Of a stretch of 22,428 nt of DNA, positions 12,639 to 21,353 are shown piece after piece. The translations under genes and the position numbers were made by a program. This stretch comes from Candidatus Gastranaerophilales bacterium HUM_12. GTDB lineage: Bacteria; Cyanobacteriota; Vampirovibrionia; Gastranaerophilales; Gastranaerophilaceae. The first letter of the stretch is position 1. Every line of letters begins with the position of its first letter. The stretch spans positions 24,266 to 46,693 of the forward strand of contig DABJ01000034.1 of assembly GCA_002102825.1 (NCBI GenBank), given 5' to 3'. Under the pieces are notes generated by a model. That model ran no database searches. It was not told where the DNA came from and saw nothing but the letters and a program-made list of their open reading frames with translations.

Positions 12639-14687
12639 CTAAATCTTTGTAAATTCTGAAATTGTCGGATCTAAAAGACGTCTTCCAACATTTTCAAACG
12701 AAATTGAACAAAGAGTCTTATTTCCGTATTTGATAATTTTTTCAACCACTCCTCGTCCATATCTTGGGTGAGAAACAGCATCACCTTGTGAAAAACCGAC
12801 ATCACTATCATCATCTGACGGAGTAGATGTTGTTTCTTCCGCCGGATAAACAGGAACCACAGGTGTTTGTTCTTGAACAAAAGGAGATTCTTCGTATTGT
12901 TCCGGAGCTTCCTGAACAGGTTCCTCAATAAAATTTTCCGAAACAGGTTGAGTATCCTCAATAAAATCTAAATCATCTTCAGTCAACTCCGCGGTTTCAT
13001 TCAAAGGCTCTTCCGCTTCTTCTAAGATATCTTCTGATAATGAATCATCATCAATATCAGAAATTGTTAAATCGTCATTTGAAATTTCTTCTACTGGAGT
13101 TTCTTCGATTGTTAAAGGTTCTGAGTCTTCCATAATATTTGAAACAGGTTCAATTATCTGAGGACTTGTCTGTTCCAACTTTTGAGGTTCTAAATTTTCT
13201 TCTTCTGTTGGAGCTTGTGGATAAACAACAGCATCTTCTACAACAGGTGGAACTTCTTCTTCAATAATTGATTCTTGTTCTTCAATAACAGGACTATCCA
13301 ATAACTCTTTTTCTGTCTCCGCAGGTAGAATATCTTCTGTTATAACATTTCCATTTTCATCAACCGGAACAAAAGAATCTTCCAACAAAATTTTATTACC
13401 CTCTTCATCCAGTCTAACTAAAATTGTATCTTCTTTTTTAGGAACAAATAATGCTCTATCGCCCAAAACATCATCTTTAGTTAAATCTAAATCCAAATCA
13501 GATAACTCAATAATAAATGGAATTCCCTGAGTCAATCTACCATAAACAATACATTCATTAAGATTTAGCTTTGTTAAAAAAGTATTATAATAAGCAAAAT
13601 CATTTTGTTGAGATTGAGGTGCAAATAACATTAAATTATCTGCACAAGATTTCAATTCTTTAGTATATTTATAATCATGCGAAGCCAAGAATGTAGTGAA
13701 AACATGATTATGATTAATCAATTTTTTCAACAATTTTTTATCCGAATTGCCATCATTCAACGGAACAAAGAAATAAATATATTTATCAATTAAATTCAAT
13801 GCATCATGTACAAACGAAATAACTTCTTTTTGCAAAGAATCATTTATATCTTTCAAATCGATAATTGAACAATTTTTTTCATTCAATTTCTCACTAAATG
13901 CCAAAACTTCTTCTTTTGTATTCGCAAAAACATTTGCATCACGGTATTTTAGCAATTTATTTTTCAAAAGAGCCAATTCGGGCATTTGAGTTTCTTTATA
14001 TTGATTAGCAACAACATCAACAAAATTATCTATTGGTAAAAATTCAAAATCTAAAGATTTGATATACTGTTGAACAGCATAGAAAATATCTTGAATAACT
14101 GCCTTTGTCGAAGCATCAACTTCTTCTAATTCATACTCAAACAAATAATCAATCATTTCTGAATTCAATGGAAGTTTAAAGTCTTCTGCAAGTTTAATTT
14201 TTGAATAATCCTCAAATAAATTATCAATATCAATAATTACAGATTTTTCCTTCATTTGGAAAAGTTGTCTAACGCAATTAGAAATAAATGTCGCTTTATT
14301 TGAATTTTGTTCAACAAAAACTGTAAAATTATGTTCAAAACAAGAAATATCCAAATTCAACATACTGTCTTGTTGAGCTAAAGTTCCAATTTTTATTGGA
14401 GTTTCAACAGGTAACAAATCTAACAACTCATCAGATGTAAGCATAGAAAGTTCAGATTTCATACTCGGAATAGAGCCGTCATAATTATCTACAACACCGT
14501 CAGATGTAAATGTGAATAACAACCTTGCAATTGCAAAATTGTGTATATTATCAGATTTCAAGTTCACAAACTGCGCAACGTAAGATTTCGCATCAGTTGT
14601 CAAAACCAAAAATCTTCCAAGTACAGGTTGTTCGCCATCTTCGTAAGACAATTTGATTAAGTTATTCTTAATTTCAAGTAATTTCAT
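12639..14687 (-). CDS. Large acidic protein with a UvrD-tail-like C-terminal domain
   Basis: A 682-residue protein I cannot name. Residues 1 to about 420 are a mixed, probably globular region (SYVAQFVNLKSDNIHNFAIA near 30). Residues about 440-620 are a low-complexity Glu/Pro/Asp/Ser-rich linker. The last 53 residues, from VGFSQGDAVSHPRYGRGVV to the end, look like the Tudor/KOW-like tail of UvrD/PcrA helicases, which in those enzymes contacts RNA polymerase, or like a CarD-type fold. That suggests, without proof, a link to transcription. GAGG precedes the ATG. It is 64 bases downstream of yqeK on the same strand with no terminator between, though a TACAAT box at about 14710 could drive it alone. 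Confidence 0.55.
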   Translation of the reverse strand: MKLLEIKNNLIKLSYEDGEQPVLGRFLVLTTDAKSYVAQFVNLKSDNIHNFAIARLLFTFTSDGVVDNYDGSIPSMKSELSMLTSDELLDLLPVETPIKIGTLAQQDSMLNLDISCFEHNFTVFVEQNSNKATFISNCVRQLFQMKEKSVIIDIDNLFEDYSKIKLAEDFKLPLNSEMIDYLFEYELEEVDASTKAVIQDIFYAVQQYIKSLDFEFLPIDNFVDVVANQYKETQMPELALLKNKLLKYRDANVFANTKEEVLAFSEKLNEKNCSIIDLKDINDSLQKEVISFVHDALNLIDKYIYFFVPLNDGNSDKKLLKKLINHNHVFTTFLASHDYKYTKELKSCADNLMLFAPQSQQNDFAYYNTFLTKLNLNECIVYGRLTQGIPFIIELSDLDLDLTKDDVLGDRALFVPKKEDTILVRLDEEGNKILLEDSFVPVDENGNVITEDILPAETEKELLDSPVIEEQESIIEEEVPPVVEDAVVYPQAPTEEENLEPQKLEQTSPQIIEPVSNIMEDSEPLTIEETPVEEISNDDLTISDIDDDSLSEDILEEAEEPLNETAELTEDDLDFIEDTQPVSENFIEEPVQEAPEQYEESPFVQEQTPVVPVYPAEETTSTPSDDDSDVGFSQGDAVSHPRYGRGVVEKIIKYGNKTLCSISFENVGRRLLDPTISEFTKI

Positions 14688-14751
14688 CTAAACCCTCACT
14701 CTTTAGAAAAATTGTACCATGAAAAGTGAAGAAATATGTTAATATATTAAG

Positions 14752-15345
14752 TTAGTTAACATTAACAACATCTTCCAAATTGTTATAAATATCAATTGTT
14801 ACAGGACAAATTTTCAAATCTCTTTTAACTAAGCTCTTGATTGTTTCCTTGTAACAAATTAACATTGCCTTATTTAAACCATTTTCTTCATCGAGAGAAG
14901 CTCTCACAGACTCCAAATAGTCTTTATTCCTCGTTCTCGGTTCAATTTTATCTGCCAAGAAAATAATCTTTTCAAAATTGGTCATATCAATTTTCCCTAA
15001 TGTATGCCAACGAATAGCAGATAGTATTTCAGAATCTTCAACCCCAAACTCTTTCTCTGCAATATAAGCACTAACCGGAGCATGAAGAGTTTTGTAATTC
15101 ATAAGTTCAACTTTTTCGACATTAAGATGCTTGTTTATAATATCCATCAATTCTTCATTTGGGAAACACTTTGCACAATCGTGTAACAATCCAGCCATAT
15201 ATGCTTTTTCCGGATTTAAACAAAATCTTTTTGCCAAATCTTGGGCACACTCTGCTGTCCCAATAGAATGAGTATATCTTTTTTCGCTGAGATGTTCTTT
15301 TAACCACATCATTAATTCATCTTTTTCAATTTTTATATAATCCAT
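14752..15345 (-). CDS. yqeK: YqeK-like HD-domain diadenosine tetraphosphatase
   Basis: A 197-residue HD-superfamily hydrolase. H26 in RYTHSIGTAE, the H55-D56 pair in AGLLHDCAK, LHAPVSAYIAEKEFG near 88, AIRWHTLGK near 112 and KIIFLADKIEPRTR near 126 reproduce the YqeK motif order. The family symmetrically cleaves diadenosine tetraphosphate to ADP, and yqeK usually sits beside nadD, as here, with a 20-base overlap. Metal-bound, cytoplasmic. No separate ribosome site is visible, consistent with translation coupled to nadD. Confidence 0.88.
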   Translation of the reverse strand: MDYIKIEKDELMMWLKEHLSEKRYTHSIGTAECAQDLAKRFCLNPEKAYMAGLLHDCAKCFPNEELMDIINKHLNVEKVELMNYKTLHAPVSAYIAEKEFGVEDSEILSAIRWHTLGKIDMTNFEKIIFLADKIEPRTRNKDYLESVRASLDEENGLNKAMLICYKETIKSLVKRDLKICPVTIDIYNNLEDVVNVN

Positions 15346-15916
15346 TTTTGTATATGTAATCCTCTACTTCCTTTGTTACCAAATCATTTATGGGTTTATT
15401 TAAAATTATTCTATTTCTTAATTCTGTTGACGAAATATCTTCAAACGGCAATGGCTCAAATTCAAAATCAAAACCTTTACCTTTTAAGTAATCATACTTT
15501 GAAATCTCAAAATTATCCTCCCTAACAAAGATGATAAATTTAACAATTTTCTTCAATTTATCAACTTCATACCAAGATTCAATATATTGAAAAGCATCTG
15601 TTCCAATTACAAAATTGATTTTTCCATCAATATCAAACATTTTATACAATTCACAGATAGTTAAATATGTATAAGATTTTCCGCCACGTTGAAACTCAAT
15701 ATCAGAAACATCAAACTTTGGATTGTCTTGAACTGCAAGCTTTACCATATTCAACCGATGAAAAGATAACGACGTATCACAAGATTTGTGAGGAGGATTA
15801 AATGCGGGAATAAATAAAAATTTATCAAATTTATACTTACCCGTAACAAAATCCGCTACTCGCAAATGAGCTTTGTGAATAGGATTAAATGTACCTTGAA
15901 ACACACCTAATTTCAT
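15326..15916 (-). CDS. nadD: Nicotinate-nucleotide adenylyltransferase
   Basis: A 196-residue enzyme that adenylates nicotinate mononucleotide in NAD synthesis. The nucleotidyltransferase signature GTFNPIHKAHL is at 9-19, FIPAFNPPHKS at about 35-45, VIGTDAF near 103 and ISSTELRNRI near 161. Length is normal. The start at 15916 has no Shine-Dalgarno, but TATAAT lies 6 bases upstream, so besides the long transcript it may be made from a leaderless message. It follows ricT by 20 bases and overlaps yqeK. Confidence 0.93.
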   Translation of the reverse strand: MKLGVFQGTFNPIHKAHLRVADFVTGKYKFDKFLFIPAFNPPHKSCDTSLSFHRLNMVKLAVQDNPKFDVSDIEFQRGGKSYTYLTICELYKMFDIDGKINFVIGTDAFQYIESWYEVDKLKKIVKFIIFVREDNFEISKYDYLKGKGFDFEFEPLPFEDISSTELRNRIILNKPINDLVTKEVEDYIYKNGLYKN

Positions 15917-15922
15917 AGCTTT

Positions 15923-15928
15923 ATTATA
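15923..15928 (-). promoter_or_regulatory. -10 element 6 bases before the nadD start
   Basis: Exact TATAAT on the minus strand, ending 6 bases before the ATG; no good -35 is visible. Same spacing as at 7311-7316 and 8932-8937. Confidence 0.4.
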
Positions 15929-15936
15929 TCACAAGC

Positions 15937-16863
15937 CTATACATTTCCGGTAGAACTGTTTCTGTCATCTTCAAGTTGTTTGATATCAATATTTGAACTA
16001 TCTTCATCTGCGTAATTGTTGATTGCAGGAACATCAATTTCAACATTTACATCTGCATCAACCATTTCGATATCATTCTTGTCAAACTCTTTAGTTTTAC
16101 CATCTTCAAGCTTGACTGCAACTTTTCCACTCATAAATTGCAAGTAGCAAACTTTACCAAGCCCCTCCGTAGTCATAACAGAAGAACCGATTGGAGGCAT
16201 ACCTTTTGCTGCATCAATATAATTTGAATATTCGTAAGTCAAACAGCATAAAAGTCTTCCGCAAGTTCCTGAAATTTTTCCGGGAGCAATCGGCATTCCC
16301 TGATCTTTAGCGAGTTTTACATTAATTGTTGCAAATTTTCTCAAAAATGATGAGCAACAGAATGGTTGTCCACAAAGCCCAACACCCTCTAAAATTGAGG
16401 TTTCATCTCTAACACCAATATGCCTTAAATCAATTCTTACTCTAGTGAATACTTGGGTTAAATCTTTCAACAATGCTCTAAAGTCAACTCTTTCCGGTGC
16501 CGTATAATAAAATGTGATTTTTCGTCTATCAAAAGTTATGCGACATTGAACCAGATTCATAGAAAGCTTATGTTGTTTAACCAATGCCTGACACTTAAAA
16601 AATGATGTAACTTCTTCCTTTTTAATTTCGTCAAGAGTTTGCAAATCTCTTTGAGATAAAACTCTAACAAAAGGGAGTGGTTCCGGTTTACGTTTAGAAT
16701 ATTCCCAAATTTTTTCAACTTGAGAATTTACTAAAAAAGCTTTTAAAGCTTCTTCACCTTTTTCAGTGCGGACAATTACCATTTGTCCGTCTTCAAGATG
16801 GACAGATTCCGGCACATTTATCGGATAAAATGTATTTTTTAAATATCTGACAGCAAATTTCAT
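15937..16863 (-). CDS. ricT: PSP1-domain protein, RicT/YaaT family
   Basis: A 308-residue protein of the PSP1/RicT family. Residues about 80-215 form the PSP1 domain with two cysteine clusters, GLCGQPFCC (C164, C169, C170) and GTCGRLLCC (C201, C206, C207), that in Bacillus RicT help bind iron-sulfur clusters in the RicA-RicF-RicT complex, which promotes RNase Y processing of mRNA. Residues 215-265 look like a small beta barrel. The acidic tail varies. RicA or RicF partners are not in this window. It shares one base (TAATG) with gpsA. Confidence 0.88.
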   Translation of the reverse strand: MKFAVRYLKNTFYPINVPESVHLEDGQMVIVRTEKGEEALKAFLVNSQVEKIWEYSKRKPEPLPFVRVLSQRDLQTLDEIKKEEVTSFFKCQALVKQHKLSMNLVQCRITFDRRKITFYYTAPERVDFRALLKDLTQVFTRVRIDLRHIGVRDETSILEGVGLCGQPFCCSSFLRKFATINVKLAKDQGMPIAPGKISGTCGRLLCCLTYEYSNYIDAAKGMPPIGSSVMTTEGLGKVCYLQFMSGKVAVKLEDGKTKEFDKNDIEMVDADVNVEIDVPAINNYADEDSSNIDIKQLEDDRNSSTGNV

Positions 16864-17864
16864 TATACGTATCTTTCTTCTTCTTTAAGTTTTCTATTCA
16901 TTAATTTAGATAACAATTGTTCTGGTGTAATATCAGTATAAACAGCTTCGTAAATTGCATTAGAAACAGGAACTTCAATATCAAATTTCTTAGCTAATTC
17001 GCAAATTGCCTTAGATGTTTTAACACCCTCAGCCACAGAACCCAATTCTGCTAAAATATCATTTATTTTCTTACCTTTAGCAAGCATTGACCCAACGGTA
17101 TAATTTCTTGACATTGGAGAAGAACAAGTCGCAATCAAATCGCCCATGCCAGAAAGACCGTATAATGTTGAAGGATTAGCACCAAGTTTAATACTTACTC
17201 TAACAATTTCTGCCATACCACGAGTTAAAAGAGTTCCTGAACAATTGTCACCCAAATTCATAGTATGAGCAAAACCGGAAGCAATCGCAATTACGTTTTT
17301 CAAACTTCCGCCAAGTTCTACACCGATTACATCAGTATTTGTATATAATCTAAACTTGTTAGGAACATTGCAAGCTTTTTGAACGAATTGAGCTGTTTCA
17401 ATATTTTCACACGCAACACACGCTGCTGTCGGTTTACCTTGAAGAACTTCTTTTGCTAATGTAGGACCTGATAAAACAACTAATTTTTGATTTGGTAAAA
17501 CATCTTTTATAACTTGTGACATTCTCATAAGTGAAGGCAATTCAATACCTTTTGAAGCATTTACAAGAATTTGTTCAGGTTTAATTCCTGCCTGTTTCAA
17601 GTGTTCACAAACATCACGAGTACCGGAAGTTGCAATAACAGACAGGATTATATCCGCATTTTTAATTGCATTAGCTAAATCTGATGTTATTTCAATTTTA
17701 TTATCAAGTTGAACCTCTAATGGCTTTGAAGTATGTTTATTTTCTCTCAAATCTTGAGAAATATCTTGTTCTCTTCCCCATACGGTAATATCTTCAAAGT
17801 TATTAGTTAAAAGCCATGCTAAAGTTAACCCCCAACACCCTGCTCCAAGAACTGTTAATTTCAT
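16863..17864 (-). CDS. gpsA: Glycerol-3-phosphate dehydrogenase [NAD(P)+]
   Basis: A 333-residue enzyme making sn-glycerol 3-phosphate from dihydroxyacetone phosphate for phospholipids. The Rossmann motif GAGCWGLTLAW opens the protein. NASKGIE near 122, LSGPTLAKE near 150, GVELGGSLKNVIAIA with the catalytic Lys near 193, LLTRGMAEI near 221 and LSGMGDLIATC near 244 are in the order of GpsA. Length is standard. It begins 11 bases after murQ and is probably part of the same transcript. Confidence 0.95.
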   Translation of the reverse strand: MKLTVLGAGCWGLTLAWLLTNNFEDITVWGREQDISQDLRENKHTSKPLEVQLDNKIEITSDLANAIKNADIILSVIATSGTRDVCEHLKQAGIKPEQILVNASKGIELPSLMRMSQVIKDVLPNQKLVVLSGPTLAKEVLQGKPTAACVACENIETAQFVQKACNVPNKFRLYTNTDVIGVELGGSLKNVIAIASGFAHTMNLGDNCSGTLLTRGMAEIVRVSIKLGANPSTLYGLSGMGDLIATCSSPMSRNYTVGSMLAKGKKINDILAELGSVAEGVKTSKAICELAKKFDIEVPVSNAIYEAVYTDITPEQLLSKLMNRKLKEEERYV

Positions 17865-17875
17865 TTTCTCTCCTT

Positions 17876-18769
17876 TTATACTAAACTTTCCGGCTTGATA
17901 ATTCTTCTCAACACTCCACCGTGTTTCTTTAATTCAAGTCGTGCTTTCTCAGCATCAAGTTTCATTTGAATCATAATAATTGATGTTTTAATTTCCCAAT
18001 CACATTTTAATAATGCTGCAAGAGCCTCACTATTAGTTACACCCGCAATTTGAGAAACAATTCTAATTGCTCTATCTTTAAGCTTTTCATTTACTGCTTT
18101 AAGGTCAATCATAAAGTTTTCATACGTTTTACCGATTTTAATCATAGCACCGGTAGATAACATATTCAAAATCATCTTTTGAGCGGTGCCTGCCTTAAGC
18201 CTGCTTGAACCCGCAATAACTTCCGGTCCAACTTCTGCACAAATTACAAGACCCGCATCTTCGGCAATATGTCCTTTAGAGTTACAAGTTACGGCAATTG
18301 TAGCAGCTCCAACCTCATCAGCCTTTTCCAAAACGCCTAACAAGTATTTTGGATTTCCACTTGCAGAAATTACAACGCAAACATCTTTTTCTGTAAGAAC
18401 ACTTGCATCTTCTCTTCCGGCTCCAAAATTATCTTCTGCGCCCTCAGCGGCATTTCTTATAGCTTTTTCACCACCTGCAATAATTCCTTGAACCATTGTG
18501 GAATCAACACTAAATGTTGGAGGACATTCAGAAGCATCTAAAATTCCAAGTCTTCCTGATGTTCCTGCACCAAAGTAGAACAATCTTCCGCCTTTTAGAA
18601 AAGCTTTTGCAATAACATCAATTGCTGCAGCGATATTAGGAGCTTCTTCTCCAACAACTTTTGCAACAATTTGATCTTCTTCGTTCATTTTTCTAACCAT
18701 ATCAATGGTAGATAACAAATCAATGTCTTTTGTGTTTTCATTTCTGTACTCGGTAATAACTTCTGCCAT
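17876..18769 (-). CDS. murQ: N-acetylmuramic acid 6-phosphate etherase
   Basis: A 297-residue enzyme of cell-wall recycling that removes D-lactate from N-acetylmuramate 6-phosphate, giving N-acetylglucosamine 6-phosphate. A SIS sugar-phosphate domain is evident: YFGAGTSGRLGILDASECPP near residue 66, ISASGNPKYLLGVL near 135, AGSSRLKAGTAQKM near 187. The C-terminal helical part ends RRIIKPESLV. I chose the ATG at 18769 because AAGGAG sits 7 bases upstream; an in-frame ATG at 18805 lacks one. The gene fits a peptidoglycan-bearing, Gram-negative-type organism. Confidence 0.94.
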   Translation of the reverse strand: MAEVITEYRNENTKDIDLLSTIDMVRKMNEEDQIVAKVVGEEAPNIAAAIDVIAKAFLKGGRLFYFGAGTSGRLGILDASECPPTFSVDSTMVQGIIAGGEKAIRNAAEGAEDNFGAGREDASVLTEKDVCVVISASGNPKYLLGVLEKADEVGAATIAVTCNSKGHIAEDAGLVICAEVGPEVIAGSSRLKAGTAQKMILNMLSTGAMIKIGKTYENFMIDLKAVNEKLKDRAIRIVSQIAGVTNSEALAALLKCDWEIKTSIIMIQMKLDAEKARLELKKHGGVLRRIIKPESLV

Positions 18770-18814
18770 ATCCAACTCCTTTTTTGAAAATTTGAAAAAT
18801 TTCAAACTTCAAAT

Positions 18815-19279
18815 TTACACTAATTTAACCAAATTTGCCATTTCAATTGCAGTTTTAGCTGCATCAGAACCTTTATTGCCGGCTTTAGTACCTGCTCTTT
18901 CAATTGCTTGTTCAATATTATCAGTTGTAAGAACACCAAAAATAACAGGGATACCTGTTTGCAAGCTTACTTGTGCAACCCCTTTTGAAACTTCTGCTGA
19001 TACAAAATCAAAATGAGGGGTTGAACCTTTAATAACCGCGCCAAGTGTAATAACAGCATTATATTTGCCGGATTTAGCACATTTTAGAGCAATCACAGGA
19101 ATTTCAAAAGCCCCAGGAACTTTAACAACATCAATATTATCAGAATTTACACCATGTCTTACAAGTTCATCAATTGCACCTGACAAAAGTTTTGAACCAA
19201 TAAAATCATTAAATCTGGAAATAATTATACAAAATTTATCTTCATTAGTTGTTGTTAATTGCCCTTCAAATGTCTTCAT
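18815..19279 (-). CDS. ribH: 6,7-dimethyl-8-ribityllumazine synthase
   Basis: A 154-residue enzyme for the penultimate step of riboflavin synthesis. SRFNDFIGSKLL at 21-32, VPGAFEIP at 54-61, GAVIKGSTPHFDFV at 80-93 with catalytic H89, and GVLTTDNIEQAIERAG near 115 are the family motifs in order. Length is normal for the icosahedral or pentameric enzyme. AAAGGAG lies upstream of the start. No other rib genes are in the window. Confidence 0.96.
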   Translation of the reverse strand: MKTFEGQLTTTNEDKFCIIISRFNDFIGSKLLSGAIDELVRHGVNSDNIDVVKVPGAFEIPVIALKCAKSGKYNAVITLGAVIKGSTPHFDFVSAEVSKGVAQVSLQTGIPVIFGVLTTDNIEQAIERAGTKAGNKGSDAAKTAIEMANLVKLV

Positions 19280-19330
19280 TATACTTTCTCCTTTGAGTAT
19301 CCCTACCTTTGCATGATACTATATACAAGG

Positions 19331-20029
19331 TTATTTTACAAGGATAGCACCAAAAATCTTATAAAAAATATATAATGAAACAAGGATTAGCAATAATCCG
19401 CTGACTTTCATGATTTTATCTGAAATATCGTAAAACTTAGAACTGGTTTTGATTTTGGAAGTTAAGAAGCCCGCAATAATTAAAATCAAACCTTGACCAA
19501 CAGAAAATAAAAATAACATTATTACTGCATAACTAACCTTGGCAGACATTGAAGCAAATGCCATAATACTTGCCAGAATTGGAGTTGAACAAGGTGTCCC
19601 GATTAGTGCAAAAATAGCACCCAATAATAATGGGTAAACAAAATCATTACTAAAATTATTTTTAGGAATTTCTTTGATAATTACAGGCATATTAAAATCA
19701 ATCACTCCCACAATTTTTAAACCCATTATCAAAATAACAGAAGCAATAACCAGTGCAAAATACGGATTGCCAACAAACATTTTACCCGTCAATGCACAAA
19801 TCACACCAATGATAGAAAAAACTAAACCTGTACCAATAACAAAAAATATCATTTGTACAAGTGTTTTCATCGGTTTTTCATCAGAGCAACCCCCAACATA
19901 TCCGATAATCAACGGTAACATTGACAATGAGCACGGTGAAATTGATGAAATTAAACCTCCTAAAAAAGAGGCTCCAAATAATATATATATACTTGTTTGA
20001 CTAGAAAAAAGTTGTGTAAGATTTTCCAT
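19331..20029 (-). CDS. ccdA: CcdA-like thiol-disulfide transport membrane protein
   Basis: A 232-residue membrane protein of about six helices. C33 in ISPCSLSMLP and C147 in GTPCSTPILA are the two cysteines, one in each half, through which CcdA/DsbD moves electrons across the membrane from cytoplasmic thioredoxin. It shares one base with the stop of the upstream thioredoxin-like gene (TAATG), so the pair is translated together, and the thioredoxin is its likely outer-side partner. Cytochrome c genes are not visible, so the reduced target is unknown. Confidence 0.9.
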   Translation of the reverse strand: MENLTQLFSSQTSIYILFGASFLGGLISSISPCSLSMLPLIIGYVGGCSDEKPMKTLVQMIFFVIGTGLVFSIIGVICALTGKMFVGNPYFALVIASVILIMGLKIVGVIDFNMPVIIKEIPKNNFSNDFVYPLLLGAIFALIGTPCSTPILASIMAFASMSAKVSYAVIMLFLFSVGQGLILIIAGFLTSKIKTSSKFYDISDKIMKVSGLLLILVSLYIFYKIFGAILVK

Positions 20030-20418
20030 TATTTTAAACCCTTAATATCACGTTCTAATTCAGCAGCAGGAATTGCTGATTCAATACGTTTAGACTGTGT
20101 TCCGTCTGAATTTAACATAATAACGGTTGGAACAAGAGTTACATTGTATTTTTTGATTAAATTGTTGTTCATATCTTTTCTACTATCAACAATGACTTCA
20201 GTATAATTTATACTGTCTTGATACTTAGGAAAAATTTGTTTGAATGTTTTGTTAATCTCTTGGCATTCCAGACACATAGTTGATGTAAATTTTATTATTG
20301 TAGGTTTACCGCTTGCTTGTGCAACATTAGATGTATCCTGTTTAAAAGTTAACCCGAAAAATGCTAAAATCGGTATTATCAAAATAGCAAGAATTGTTAA
20401 AATCGTCTTTTTGTCCAT
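20029..20418 (-). CDS. Membrane-anchored thioredoxin-like protein
   Basis: A 129-residue protein with an N-terminal signal-anchor helix (about residues 5-24) and a thioredoxin fold outside the membrane. The redox site is C49-L-E-C52 in FTSTMCLECQEI, and NVTLVPTVIML contains the cis-Pro that contacts substrates. CLEC is an unusual dipeptide between the cysteines. Coupled by TAATG overlap to ccdA, which would keep it reduced. AAGGAG lies upstream. A TATAAT box near 20450 may be its promoter. Targets are unknown; disulfides in the nearby prepilin heads are one possibility. Confidence 0.87.
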   Translation of the reverse strand: MDKKTILTILAILIIPILAFFGLTFKQDTSNVAQASGKPTIIKFTSTMCLECQEINKTFKQIFPKYQDSINYTEVIVDSRKDMNNNLIKKYNVTLVPTVIMLNSDGTQSKRIESAIPAAELERDIKGLK

Positions 20419-20510
20419 AATTCTCTTATCTCCTTATTTACATATAACATATTATTATAAACAAGGAGAAAATTTTACAATTATCCGACTGGAGAATGAA
20501 TGTATCTTTA

Positions 20511-21272
20511 CTAGAATTTCAACTTTTTAAAATAACTTTCATCATTAATTGCGTCCTCTGTACAACCAATACCAGCTTCTGCCATTAATTCTGAATTTCC
20601 TGGGCAAGCATAATAATATGTACTAAGAATCTTTTTCAAAATATAACTTGATTTTCCAAAAGGTCGAACCCTATTATCTTCCGGACTATAGAACCAGAAA
20701 AAAGTATCCTTACCCCATCTATCAGGCGGATTTTTCCAACCATTAATATCAACTATCAAAACAGTGTAATCAGTTGGATTCCAACCGTCCCAAGAGCTAT
20801 TCCAATCGTTCAAAGTTGCAAACCACAACAACATACCATCAGTTAGGCAATAAGGTGGCCAATAAATCGTTTGAGCAGAACCACCTGCAAGATGAACACC
20901 ATCATAGTTGTAATAATTCCCCTCTTTTTTGTCTTGAGGGACAAGACAACCCCCGTCTTTAAAATACAAACGAATCGTGTCAGTATCTCTATTTTTCAAG
21001 ATATCACTAATATTAACCTCATCTGCAACCATTCGACCAATTCCGTCTTGTATAATAGAATTTGCTCGTAATAACCTTGTACGCATTTCTTTTGCTTTGT
21101 AATTATGGATTAATGTTGGAATTGTCATTGCAGCAACAACTCCAATTACGCCAAGGGTGATTAGAACTTCTGCCAATGTAAATGCACTCTTGCGAGTGAA
21201 TAGTACGTTACGTTTGTTAATATTATCATACTGAACTCGTTTCCACATCTCGTTATTTTTATCCGAAAGCAC
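20511..21272 (-). CDS. Type IV prepilin-like protein (pseudopilin) 4, long leader, GTG start
   Basis: A 253-residue prepilin-like protein with a leader of 30 residues ending RNVLFTRKSA, then FTLAEVLITLGVIGVVAAMT. Cleavage is expected after A30. The leader is far longer than the 6-7 residues in the other three genes here. The start is GTG at 21272 with a perfect AGGAGGT 5 bases upstream, so the long leader is well supported. The head is rich in Trp and Tyr (TLNDWNSSWDGWNPTDY) and has VDINGWKNPPDRWGKDTFF, an aligned variant of the signature in the other three. It faces a divergent XRE regulator across a palindromic operator. Confidence 0.86.
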   Translation of the reverse strand: MLSDKNNEMWKRVQYDNINKRNVLFTRKSAFTLAEVLITLGVIGVVAAMTIPTLIHNYKAKEMRTRLLRANSIIQDGIGRMVADEVNISDILKNRDTDTIRLYFKDGGCLVPQDKKEGNYYNYDGVHLAGGSAQTIYWPPYCLTDGMLLWFATLNDWNSSWDGWNPTDYTVLIVDINGWKNPPDRWGKDTFFWFYSPEDNRVRPFGKSSYILKKILSTYYYACPGNSELMAEAGIGCTEDAINDESYFKKLKF

Positions 21273-21303
21273 AATTTACCTCCTAAATATAATCCTGAGC
21301 TAT

Positions 21304-21319
21304 TATCGCGTTCGCGATA
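21304..21319. promoter_or_regulatory. Palindromic operator between prepilin 4 and the XRE gene
   Basis: TATCGCG-TT-CGCGATA, a perfect 7-base inverted repeat with a 2-base centre in otherwise AT-rich DNA. It lies 31 bases before the prepilin start and 35 before the XRE start, where the -35 regions of both would fall. Likely bound by the XRE protein. Confidence 0.65.
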
Positions 21320-21353
21320 GGCTAGTTTTTATATTACATTCAAAATTGTAAAT

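Noticed and set aside
12671..12961. 96-codon frame inside the large acidic protein gene
   Set aside because: Alternate-frame shadow of the repetitive Glu/Pro linker; poorly protein-like.
20496..20570. Short plus-strand ATG frame with GGAG upstream
   Set aside because: Runs into the end of the convergent prepilin gene, about 25 codons with no hydrophobic or conserved pattern, and no promoter or antisense partner.
21304..21319. HIP1-like cyanobacterial octamer
   Set aside because: HIP1 is GCGATCGC; the sequence here is a different palindrome and single-copy in the window.
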